From: Diphasiastrum complanatum
Lineage: Eukaryota > Streptophyta > Lycopodiopsida > Lycopodiales > Lycopodiaceae
DNA length: 64,000 nucleotides
Direction: 5' to 3'
Assembly (NCBI GenBank): GCA_029204225.1
Contig: CM055106.1
Coordinates: 7,559,221 to 7,623,220 of the forward strand
The number at the start of each line of letters is the position of its first letter. The first letter of the stretch is position 1. Position numbers and translations under genes: made by a program. The notes beneath the pieces are model-generated. The model was not told the origin of the DNA and did not search any database. It was given only the letters and a program-made list of their open reading frames with translations. Positions 34,980 to 45,461 of this stretch are shown here, piece by piece.

Positions 34980-36300
34980 GAAGGGTTTATCTTTTGCAAG
35001 GAGCTCTAATAAAGGCAAAGTGATCTTGCTATAATCTTTTAAGAATCTCCTATAATACCCTAGACTCCCTAAAAAGGATCTGACACCTTTTACATTAATG
35101 GGGGCAGGCATCTCTCTGACACCCTAGACTTTAGCTGGATCGGTACAGACTTTTCTCTGCACACTTCAAAACATTCCTTGAGTACTCTGATATGATCTTC
35201 AATATTATTGGTTGCTATATAGATGTCAACCATAAACACCTTAATGTGATCAGACACCAAGTTTCCAAAGGATTCATTCATAAACCTCTGGTACGTGCCC
35301 GGGGCATTACAAAGTCCAAACGACATGACATGATAGGCATATGTGTCGAATGGAGTCGTAAAAGTCATCTTAAGCTTATCTTCAAGAGCTATAGCCATTT
35401 GGTTATAGCCCGCAAAACAGTCCATAAAAGTATACATCTGCTTTCTAGCTAATTGATCAAACATTTGGTCGATGAAGGGTAAAGGGTAGTAGTCCTTTAC
35501 AGTACTCCTGTTAAGGGGTCTAAAGTCCACACAAACTCTGATTTGCCCATTCTTCTTAACTTTGGGTACAATTTCCGAACACCATTCAATATTGGTGACA
35601 GGGAATATAAGGCCAACATCCCTCATTTTTTGGATTTCCTCAACTACATGTGCCATGAGATGTTGAGCTAACCTCCTTTGTCGTTACCTGACATTCTTTA
35701 CATCAGGTTTCAACGGGATTCAATGGACTGCTAGGGACGGTGGTATACCTTTAAAGTCATCATAATTCCAGGCAAATACACCCTTTGCACCTACCAAGAA
35801 ATTTGATATCAACTTTTTGGGCTCCTTATCTAGGTGAGCACCGACTAACAACACTTTATCCTCATTACGAGCGTCACACATGATCGTATCTGCATCGGCG
35901 TCTCTAACACATACTGGGGGTTCACGACCCTCGTACTGTTCAATTAGCATCAACACTGTTTCCTTGGAAGTAGACTCTTCAGAATCATTGGACACGGAAT
36001 CTTCACCCTCCCAATATCCGCCCTTTCACCCTCAGGCAAATTTGAATATGCATTCACAGCTACTCTTTTCTTCCCAAGACCAAAAATCAAATGACCACTA
36101 GGAATATCAACTAAACAGTCGGTCTTCCTAAGCCATGGTCGACCTAATAACATAGCATATGCTTCCCTACCGGCCTGCATACGCAGGTTAGGGCAATCTC
36201 TTATTAGATGATCACCCTTATAGATTCGGCAAGATAACTCTTTTGGTCGATCAGAGATGAGGGAAGAGTAGTTACTCAAAAACTTCCTATAGTAGCCCAC
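34980..36300 (-). pseudogene. Ty3/Gypsy element D, rearranged pol fragment
   Basis: In minus sense it starts with an RT-thumb piece, GYYRKFLSNYSSLISD, fused directly to a knuckle-like CRIYKGDHLIRDCPN and a protease tail (LLGRPWLRKTDCLVDIPSG). Then comes an acidic linker ending VFAWNYDDFKGIPPSLAVH. The RT itself (35656-35090) shows IRVCVDFRPLNRST, YTFMDCFAGYNQM, YHVMSFGLCNAPGTYQRFM and the active site as FMVDIY, where the first Asp of the DD pair is Val. It ends near 34980 with the thumb (LGSLGYYRRF-like). RT thumb placed ahead of protease is out of order, which shows a chimeric or template-switched element. Confidence 0.85.
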
Positions 36301-36303
36301 TCT

Positions 36304-37886
36304 CCCTAGGAAACATGGTCAGTCAAGGTCATATGGGTCAGGCAATGGCCGCTAGGGTGTCTTAGAATCAATCGGCTTATACCTTATTTATTAGTAGTTC
36401 TTAATAACCGAAACAAGTGTTTACAAAGTTCGCTCTTATTCAGCTTTTAGACAGCACTACAGTTGTTTAGTCAAAGAAGCGTGATCTTATAGTTCACAAA
36501 TAACACTTTGTTTTAATGTGTGTTCATTAACAAAGTCTTCAAGTATTAACCAGTAAATCAATTAGCAAACGAGATGTAGGTTTAGTGTTTCCCTGTATGC
36601 GGCTAAATTGACCTTGCAAATACTAGGCAAATGCCAAACCTGCAACAATCGGCTTGTTTCGAGAATTTGGATAGTTATGTTATTATTAGTATAGTGATAT
36701 TATAAGCCCGAAGTCTTCTTATGATACAATCACTCCAACTTTCAAATGGATATGGCGATAAAACATGCTTCAAAGTCAGTTTAAAAAGGTCCCAACAATT
36801 GTTGGACCAATGACCCTCACAACTCTCGGCAACGTCTATAGATTTAAAAGCAACGGTGGTCAGATTTTTACACACCAATGACCTGTGCGCAACTTATTTA
36901 GAAACCTGAATTGACTGCTGGTCGGGATAATAAGCCGTAGGTAAAATTTTGGAATTAGCCACAGATCAGGTAAAAAGCAAATGGGCAGTGAAAGGGCTTT
37001 AAAATATTAAAAGGGCCTAAAGAAGGCAATGAGCAGGTTGCAGATAAGGATTTTAAAGAAGGGAGCAACAAGCAGACCACAATAAGTAGAGTTTTATGGG
37101 TAACTAGGGTGCTATAAAATCCTCCAATAAAATGTGTTGCGAGGGCATGGCATCCTGTGTGTATAAGCCCATGGCCCAATGAGCACGCAATTAGAGTTGT
37201 AAATAAAATAAACTTGACTTGGGCCTTGGAATTAAAATAAAACTAGAGGCCCAATGTCATTTTCAAACTTAGAGATCACTTTTTAGAGTTGGGTCCAGCT
37301 TGGGACTCACATGAATCTTGTGATTTCTAATGTACTTTTTGTGGACCCTTGGATCAAGTTGGGTCCAAGATGAATGAATAGGATCATTGTGAATATTAGC
37401 CAATAAGATTGAGGGGCAAGGGTCTTCCCCATTTTATAAAAAGGCACCATTTGTACACTATTTTCATACTTAATGAAAAGGAGGAATCTCTACCATTTTT
37501 GGAAGAGAAGCATCCTCATTTGCTATTCACTACTTGCTATTGCTCTTGATTGTGTTTTCCATTGCTTTCTATTTCCATGTTTATTGTTTGCCATAGTGAA
37601 TGTTTTTCCATTAGCAAGCATAAGGAGCATTTGAGCTAACCTCCACCCTCACTCTCTATCTCTCTCTTTCTCTTCCCTTCTCAATCTCTTTTTCTACATT
37701 CCTTCTCTTCAACCAAAACCATGATGAATGTTAGTGTAGAGGAGTAGTATAGTGGTGAGTAGAGTTAAGAGAAAAAGTAGGAAATAAACTAAAAGTAGCA
37801 TCTATGCCTAGTTAGGCACCTATCCAGTGATCTAACCTTTGTTGACAGGCGGAAGGGCTATACTACGAGAGATCTTTGACCCCACA
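36304..37886 (+). repeat. Probable 5' LTR of the element with ORF Y
   Basis: Noncoding region that ends CCCACA one base before a PBS. Its segment 37117-37393 recurs at 41020-41297 in the same orientation, as expected for two LTRs of one element. It contains a T-rich segment and an AATAAA-like region around 37470. The left terminus is uncertain and may be well inside the stated start. Confidence 0.5.
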
Positions 37887-37887
37887 G

Positions 37888-37905
37888 TGGCGCCGTTGCT
37901 GGGGA
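37888..37905 (+). promoter_or_regulatory. Primer-binding site, tRNA-Asp type
   Basis: TGGCGCCGTTGCTGGGGA, one change from the common plant Gypsy PBS, one base after the LTR end CCCACA. Confidence 0.9.
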
Positions 37906-38254
37906 TAGGTTTCCACTAACTAGTTTAGCTGCATTTTAGCTATTTTCTTGCTATTTAGAGTAGTTTAGGTAGATTTTTGGGAGTCTAGAGTTAGTTTTCT
38001 GTATTTTTTTGTGTTTGGACTGTTCACAGCTAGCCGAGGAGGTGTGAGAGGGTAGAGGAGGCCCTGAACAACCTCTAAGGGTTTGAAACCCAAACCAATC
38101 ATCCAAAAAACTCAAAAAACACACCAATCTGCATTTTGGAGGGAAAAAGAGCCAAAAAAAACTCATCAGATTTTTATATCTCCAGAATCAGTTGGAATTA
38201 ACCCTTGCATTACTGGCAGCAGCTCCAGGATACTGTCCCAGACCTGCATAGATG

Positions 38255-38995
38255 CCTGCAAGAGTTAGTTCCAAGCAGATTGTAAAAATCAGAGAAAAAT
38301 CATAAAAAATTCAAAAAACCCTTGAAAAAATCCAAAAAAATTCAAATCTTCATAAGAACTCTCGTAGAGCCCTCTGAAGTCCCATCTCAGTGAGACCAGG
38401 ACATAGAGAAGCTTGCGAGAGTTAGTTTGATGATTAAGTGCCTGTGCGAGAGTTTCCAATGAAAAAAAGACTGGAAAGTATCAGTGAACCCTCGTAGACA
38501 GTGAAATTTTCACTTCCAATGGTCAAGAACTCTCGTAGAGGATTTTGAAGTTCCATCTCAGTGAGACTAGGACACATAAGAGCTTGCGAGAGTTAGTTTG
38601 ATTCCAGTGAGCAAAAAATTGGATATAAGTGCTAAAAAATCACTAAAAAGTGAAGATCTAGCAAATCCTTCCAATAAGAACTCTCGCAGACCCTCTCAAT
38701 CAATTCAGAATGTCAAATTACATTAGTGATGAAGCTTGCGAGAGTTAGTATGAAGATCTGGTGAAGATCAAGCACAAAAAGTGATTTTGAACCCTCGCAG
38801 ACAGTGAAATTTTCACTTCTTGAACTCTCGCAGAGAATTCTATAGTGAGATCTGACCCAGATCCAGCCATTGTGAAGCTTGCGAGAGTTACTTCCCAGAG
38901 ATTTGATAGATATCAAGTTTTTTACCTGCAAAAATAGCTAAAGAACCCTCGCACAGCCAACCCTCGCACAAGATAACCCTCGCATACCAGATCAA
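38255..38995 (+). repeat. Leader repeats with paired self-complementary motifs
   Basis: Units of about 150-300 bp repeat GAACTCTCGYAGAG (38355, 38527, 38678, 38822) followed 40-60 bp later by CTTGCGAGAGTTAG (38412, 38583, 38735, 38878). TGCGAGAGTT is the reverse complement of AACTCTCGCA, so each unit can form a stem. Interspersed copies of GAACCCTCGYAGACAG precede the perfect palindrome AGTGAAATTTTCACT (about 38500-38515 and 38800-38815). It lies in the transcribed leader, 350-1100 nt after the PBS. Confidence 0.85.
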
Positions 38996-39389
38996 TGGAC
39001 AGATCTGCATCAGATCCAGCTACTGTCAAAATCTCAGGTCAATCAGTGCAAGGAGTAAAAAGTTATCAAGGAAAAAACCACCGTAAAAGGCCTAAAATTC
39101 ATTCCGGTCGATCAGATCGATCAGATCCTTGAAGATTTAAACTGCGTCCTACTGTATAAGCAAGATCCAATCACTTTGGAACCCACCATCGGATGAATCT
39201 GAGATTGGGACAATCAATAGCACGAAGTATAGCAAATCAGGCACCACACCTTCCCAAATTAGTAGTTGTGCAACAAGAGGCAGAACCAGAACCAGCACCA
39301 ATGGATCCAGTGGGCCAACCCATACACATACTAGCCTTTACTCACCATCTCAAGCATCTACCTCCTCCCAACCTGTAGTCATTAACACA

Positions 39390-41010
39390 ATGGCCAGCAA
39401 ACGAATGTGCGGCGTTGCCTCTACATCCACGTCTCCACTTGTTACCCGAAGACGTGTCTCCACTACCGCAACAACCACTCCATCAACCATCGCCACTTCT
39501 TCTTCCGTGCAACCTCCCACTCCAATTTTTGTTGTCTCTACCTCTCTTCTTGTTCCATCCACATCTGTTTCTGTCTCCATCCCTGTTTCTTCTGTTGATA
39601 CCACTCCTACTTCTCTTCCAGTGTCCACTACTCCATCCATCACCATCGCATCCTCCATCACCCCTGCCACCACCGTTGCTCCTCTCACATTCAATTCTTC
39701 TGATTCGCAATTGTCCCTTGACACTCTGAGATGGATCAATTTTTCACCCCCACGCCAGACACTTTTTGCTCCATCCTCACCTTCTTCCATACTCCACACC
39801 ACCCTTCAGTTCTCCATTGTTCCTCCCATCCTCTTGTTCAGACAAACCGTCCTCACCCCTGTTTCCACAGTTGTTTCTCACACCCCACCTGCTTCACCAA
39901 CAAAGGTTGCCGAGGGCAGCCAACCGCTGTCTGATGATGCATTTGTACAAACAATTTTTGTAGCATCACCAGATCGGACTGACCCTACTGCCCCAGATGG
40001 CATCAAGACAAATGAAAACTTGATCAAAGACAATGACGACGGAATTCCACAAGTCATCGGGGCCGATACAACACAAGCCCCTGCCAGTGCTAGTGTACCA
40101 GCTACTCCCACGAATCTAACGACGACATACTAAACTCTAGGAAAATACATCCGTACGATATCTGCCAACCGGGCCTTCCGAAGTCCGAAGTCCATGGAGG
40201 AGAACATCAATGAATTTTTATCCAAATATCCCCACGAGTCATCAAGAGGCGGCTGGCAGATATCATTCTTAGCTCAGACCATCAAGGGAAAAGAACTACA
40301 AGCCTTACCCGCCCTCCAACCACAACCGGAGTGGCGACAACAGTTATTTGAGAGAGACCCTGCAGCCATCAGGGCTTACGTGACAAGTCCGCAACAGTTA
40401 CGGGTGAACACACATTTTCTGCCATGTCCAAGAAGATCCAAATGGGTGGAATGCGGCACTCCTCTGGACCAAATCACACTGCACAATTTTAACTGGCCAA
40501 TCATCAAATCCGGATATGGGTGGACAACAAATGTAGACGCCAGAAGGGCTCTCTCCGCATTTGCCAGTCACTACATCAATTTCCCCGATCCCATAGTCCA
40601 CGTGGCAGCCACTTACGCCAGGGACTTAGAATATTGAATGGGCATTGGAAAAAATGGGATGATGTCCTTCCCTCCATATTTTTTGATCCAAATAAGGTGC
40701 TAGCTTCCGACAAAGTCGAAGACCAGCTGCCAATCGCTCGCGTATATTACCAAGCTGCATTCCTTGGAGATCCCTGGACGAAACGATTCCAAGCATGGGT
40801 GGATCAGGAATGGCTGACCGGAGTCCACAAGTCCTTCCACACGCCAAAGGACTCGAAGAAACTGGACCGTCTCAGCTTCATGGAAGACGTTACGGGCTAT
40901 CTCATCCACCAGAGGCGGTCCAAGAGAACGCTATACTACACCGGCAGAGTGCCGAGGGACCGGCACTACTTCAGGCCGTGGGTCCTGTTGGGGGTCTTCC
41001 CAACAAAGTG
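39390..41010 (+). pseudogene. ORF Y: Ser/Thr/Pro-rich plus globular orphan protein of LTR element
   Basis: The first ORF after the PBS and leader. Residues 1-247 are low-complexity Ser/Thr/Pro/Val (runs such as TTTTPSTIATSSS). A single TAA at about 40131 separates these from an in-frame globular part (ISANRAFRSPKSMEENINEF, GGWQISFLAQTIKGKE, FNWPIIKSGYGWTTN), which shifts frame near 40630 and continues to WVLLGVFPTK. In total about 540 codons. It shows no zinc knuckle, protease or RT. Position suggests a gag replacement or accessory protein of a non-autonomous LTR element. No family recognised. Confidence 0.6.
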
Positions 41011-41019
41011 TAAATAAAT

Positions 41020-41297
41020 AAAATCCTCCAATAAAATGTGTTGCGAGGGCATGGCATCCTGCATGTATAAGTCCATGGCCCAATGAGCACGCAATTAGAG
41101 TTGTAAATAAAATAAACTTGACTTGGGCCTTGGAATTAAAATAAAACTAGAGGCCCAATGTCATTTTTAAACTTAGAGATCACTTTTCAGAATTGGGTCC
41201 AAATTGGGACTCACATAAATCTTGTGATTTCTAATGTACTTTTTGTGGACCCTTGGATCAAGTTGGGTCCAAGATGAATGAATAGGATCATTGTAGC
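41020..41297 (+). repeat. Partial second LTR copy
   Basis: Near-identical to 37117-37393, from AAAATCCTCCAATAAAATG to TGAATGAATAGGATCATTGT. Truncated on both sides: on the left it joins ORF Y directly and on the right a Copia fragment. Confidence 0.9.
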
Positions 41298-41545
41298 ATC
41301 TTTGTCGAAGATTGTACACTGTTCAGGAGAAAAGGCAACAACATAGCCCTCATCAATTATCTTTGAAATCGAAAGAAGATTCTTAGACAACTGAGGTACA
41401 TGAAGGACATCTGAAACAAAAATGAAAAACGCATCTTTGAACACAATCTTCATTGTCTCTTTGCCTTTCACGCGGATGGTGCCGGATCTTTGAGGTAGAT
41501 GAACTGGTGCAAGCCAAATATTCACTAAATCATTCTCTTCGAGGA
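41297..41545 (-). pseudogene. Copia gag-pre-integrase fragment
   Basis: Minus-strand frame with SGTIRVKGKETMKIVFKD, VLHVPQLSKNLLSISKIID and VAFSPEQCTIFDKD. This is the stretch between protease and integrase in Copia elements (VLYVP.L..NLLS...). Too short to classify further; it belongs to neither C2 nor C3 in frame context. Confidence 0.8.
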
Positions 41546-41585
41546 TTCATATGTTGGGTAGAAAAACTATCAAGATGATGGCCTT

Positions 41586-44006
41586 TTGGGTTACTGTGAG
41601 AATTTGATGCTTTATGGGAAAGCACATTCAATGCAAAGAATACATTATTTGGAAGAGGAATCAAGGCAAATATCAAAGGAGTGTGAAGAAAAATCTACAA
41701 AGTTAAAAACTTGTTTGGATGAAAATGAGATACTCAAAAAGGAGATCCAAAGGTTGAAATCTTCTTTGCATCATTATACAACTAGTAATGATGAGATAAA
41801 AACTGCATTTCAATCCATGCGTATCTCATATTTGTCTCTTGTTAAAGATATGGATGTGCTCAACAGAAAGGTCCGAAGCAACAAGAGGAAAAGGCTGGTA
41901 AACAAGGATATATGTGATCTATCATCCAGAGGAGGTCATAGAAAAAGAAGAATCCGTGCATTCAAGTAAGTTATAGCTTATTTGGTATTGAATATTGCTT
42001 GAACTTTTTGATTCATTCATAATCACTAGTTTTGTTATTTATTCATTTCAACTTTCTGTTGATTTGCTCATTATACTGCTGTGAATACTATGAGTGTCCT
42101 AATTTCTACTGACATTGTGTTGAAGACCATTTTGCCGATGAGATTTCGATTGGAAACTCACTAGGCTCTATCTTGACTTATGAATCAAGTTGGAAAAATA
42201 TTAGACACTACATTGCTTCAGCGGGCATGTGACTTTTCTAGCATTAGTAGAGAAGCATATGCAACAATGTTTAAGATGATAAAGGAGGCATTTGCACAGG
42301 TAAGTATTAAAAAGTTTCCAATCCCACGACCATTTCATCTTTTTTTTTTTGAATGACATGTTATACCAAGGTATGCAGACAATAGTTGGTAATCCATCAC
42401 ATATCAATGAAGTGTATTGCTCAAAAGGAGAAAGTCTAGCATATAACAATTCGAACAATTTATTTATTGACATTAATCAGTTACTAACATTCATCATAAA
42501 TTTTTACGGTATTACAAATGAGAATGTCAATAACAAGTTGATAGTTGTTCTCAAGTTAGATGAGTCTGAAATTATAAAAGGACAAAAAATGGAAAGATTC
42601 GGTCTCACGATCATGAATGGAGCACTTTCAAATTCAGAAGACTCATGAGGCCTCAATTTCAATATTCAATCAGAAAATGATATATGGTAGTTGGCAGCAT
42701 TTCAAGTATAGCAGTTGCTTCGCATAATTAATAGGGATAATCATATTAATATGGATTTCATTTGGGAAATCTTTTCAGTGTTAATATTATGAGGCTAATC
42801 ACGTTTTTGTATTCTCTTATAGGTGATGAAAGAAGACCATGACATTCTCTCATGGATATTTAATAGAACGTCATATCCTGCCACCATAAAAAATCACATG
42901 GAGGGAGTTCCACTCGATATTCCTAGAATTGGCACTTTCAACATTGAATGGCATTTAGCGGGAGATCTGAAGACATTAAAATGTATGTTCAATATATCCC
43001 ATAGAGCTAACTCTAAACACCCTTGTTTGTATTGCATGACAGCAGCAAAAGACATGACAAGGAGAACAGGAATATCAAGAGATTGAGAAGATCCTAATTG
43101 GAAAGTTGTACTACCGATTCCTTTTCAGAATGTTCATATCTGTACATTGCATGCGGAGGTGCGTATTATAGAAAAAATAATATATCTTCACATCTTGTTT
43201 GCATGGAATTTTGAGCCAGAAGCAGATGCGAAGGAAGCTATTTACAGATTAGAGAATGTGTTGTCTAAAGCAAGCTTACATAAAGGTCACGTTAAAATAA
43301 AAATAAAAAAGACGACAAGCTATCAGGTTAAACATGAAATATTCCATGCAAGCCGAGCATTGGAGGATCCAAAGCCCAAAGATTTTTATCAAATTATTCT
43401 ACCAAACAATCCAAGATTCAATACTTGGTTTGGAAAGAGATTATTGCAGCAACTCAAGATTTTGAAGAAGAAGGTTCTACTCGTATACACAAGGTAGAAG
43501 TTTGGAAATGGTGAAATACTTGAGAAAAGATAAATTTTCAGATACTGGTTTACAAATGATATAGAAAACAACCAGTGAATTTGTGGATGCAGTTCGAAGT
43601 GCATGGGGTGTTGATCATATAACACATTATATGGTAAGATTTTGATGTTACACTACTATAGACAAATATGTGCAATTAAATTAGATACTTCTGGTACTGA
43701 TTTAGATTATGTTTTATGACATGCAGCACATATTAAGACATCATTCGACATTCTTTGCAAGAAATAGTGGAAGTCTTAGCATGTGTGTGGTCATCGCAAG
43801 GAATGGAAAAATCTCATCAGCAAGCAAGAGTGGCATTTTATAAAAGTACACAACATGGCGGGACTAGCACAAAGAACAGCTATATACTGCAACTTTTCCA
43901 ATGGTTTCACAGAAGAATCCAAATTTGTCATAATACAAAATCGACGGATTATAAAATTTTTCAAAAAGCATGCAAATTTATACAAGCCAATAGGGAATAG
44001 ACACAC
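41586..44006 (+). pseudogene. DDE transposase relic, RAG1/Transib-like layout, with introns
   Basis: Would cut and join transposon ends. A coiled-coil N-terminal exon (41586-41968, donor AAGTAAGT) is followed by an exon ending GCACAG|GTAAGT at 42299 and one starting near 42370. That exon has VVLKLDESEI (candidate first Asp, 42559) and RFGLTIMN, then QSENDIW with TAG stops. The exon at 42823 has AGDLKTLKCMF (second Asp, 42964) and, 20 residues on, CLYC. After another intron (about 43632-43724) come HILRHH (43722) and SSQGMEKSHQQAR (candidate Glu, 43806). The C-x2-C, H-x4-H and Glu order, Asp-to-Cys spacing (20 vs 19) and Asp-to-Glu spacing (about 250 vs 254) match RAG1. Stops and frameshifts inactivate it. 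Another DDE family with the same insert is possible. Confidence 0.55.
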
Positions 44007-44060
44007 AATAAAATTTTGTATATTAAATGAAAATTTTTACAAAGTACAATTCAATAGTAT

Positions 44061-44558
44061 CTACTCTGCTTCCGATAATTTCTCTAATGAAAGTTGCAAC
44101 TTATAATCAGGCAACAATTTTTTTCTTTCGTATGGATCCAACAGCTCATAGTTTTCATGCTTACTCATATCAACGTAAGCAGCATACAATGCAAAATGAG
44201 ATGATCTGAACATGGAATTCACTGGTTCATATCCTAAAATTTTAAGTGCAATAGTTTTTTTTACAAAAACTATTCTATGCACCTTATTAAAATTATGTCC
44301 TCCAAGAAAATGAGACAGTGCCTTGATTGCCATAGTCATTGTCTCACCATGTTGATGAAACTTTGAATGGGCAACACTTATCTCATTATTCTTAAAGAAC
44401 TTCAGATAATGTCCCAGTGCATGATCTCTTGAAAATTCTCCTGCAGAAGATCTCTGCCCTCCTTGACGAATTGCAAAATCATCAAGAAAAATTGTTTCAA
44501 TATCACTAATACCAAATTCATGAAAAAAAGAAAGCAAACTAGAATTGAAATCAGACAT
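44061..44558 (-). CDS. Orphan 165-aa protein sharing a promoter with the H3-like frame
   Basis: Uninterrupted ORF. The ATG at 44558 (MSDFNSSLLSFFHEFGISD) is preferred over the upstream in-frame ATG at 44609, since that lies in the repeat-bearing leader. The protein is mixed-charge with His/Phe-rich middle parts (FSRDHALGHYLKFFKN, SKFHQHGETMTMAIKAL) and a Lys/Glu-rich C-terminus, with no signal peptide or membrane segment. I do not recognise the family. Its stop is about 60 bp from the convergent transposase end, and it diverges from the H3-like frame across a 0.9-kb interval with matched promoter elements, which suggests co-regulation. It is the only intact frame in this block. Confidence 0.6.
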   Translation of the reverse strand: MSDFNSSLLSFFHEFGISDIETIFLDDFAIRQGGQRSSAGEFSRDHALGHYLKFFKNNEISVAHSKFHQHGETMTMAIKALSHFLGGHNFNKVHRIVFVKKTIALKILGYEPVNSMFRSSHFALYAAYVDMSKHENYELLDPYERKKLLPDYKLQLSLEKLSEAE

Positions 44559-45461
44559 TCTGAGCAAAAAATATAGATGTGAAATTCCCAATATTGCTCT
44601 TAGACGCAAAATACAGGTCAGACAAGAACCTCAAGGCAATGTGCGCTCGAAAGAGATATAAGAACACGGGGTATTGGATCCGAGCGCGTGTACAAAGATC
44701 AAAAAAAAAATGAAGATGTAAGGTGCGCTTGAATGTGATACCGGACCATTCAGTATCGGTTTCATGCGCAAGTATGTCAACGGAGTGTAAACAGTGGAAA
44801 GGGCGCACTTGAAATCGATATCCGGATAAGAAATCAAAAATTTGCGTGAAAATCCATGCCAGAAATGACCTATTTATAAAAACATTTTGCATGTGTGGAG
44901 GAGTTCCAAAAGGACATGTGTCGACGCATAATTGGTCATTAATATTCCATCGTACAAACAATGATTGATCTGATATCTATCACGTGCAGAATGACATGTG
45001 TCCAAGTCTGATTTGTGCATGTGTCCTGACTCACATGGCCTCATAATTGAGTTATTATTATTAGTACGAAGAATCTACATGGACAGTTAGATGCCTACAC
45101 GCGACATCAGCCATGTTTTTCACACGTGCAAAAATTTCCTATATATACACCCTCGGAATTTTCATTTTTTTTTGCAGAATTTTTGGTTTTCGCTCTCAAT
45201 ATCGCTCTCAAGCACGCTCTCTCTTTGCAAAATACTCTGCCTTCTCACCGTGTGCTCGGTACCGATACCGTTGTGATTCCAATATCGCTTTCGAGCGCGG
45301 ATCTCTTTTCTGCACATATTCTTTATCTATCTTGCGTTCAAAGCCGATATTCAGTTCTGGTATTGATCTCAAGCGCCTTCTGATCGTAAATTTTTTTGTT
45401 TTCATTCCCTGCGCTTGGATTCAAACTTTTTTTTTCTAATTTACTTTTTTTGATCCTAAAA
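44559..45461. promoter_or_regulatory. Bidirectional promoter with mirrored repeat motifs
   Basis: TATAAATAG on the minus strand at about 44870-44879 and CTATATATAC on the plus strand at 45139-45148 point outward, about 260 bp apart. Between them are two CACGTG G-boxes (44981-44986, 45123-45128). Each leader holds three copies of a motif like AATATCGCTTTCGAGCGC: minus-oriented at 44643-44660, 44724-44741 and 44803-44823; plus-oriented at 45197-45216, 45279-45300 and 45359-45377. All six point away from the centre. Confidence 0.7.

Noticed and set aside
39350-39802. 150-aa minus ORF rich in Val, Glu and Gly
   Set aside because: Antisense shadow of the Ser/Thr/Pro-rich head of ORF Y.
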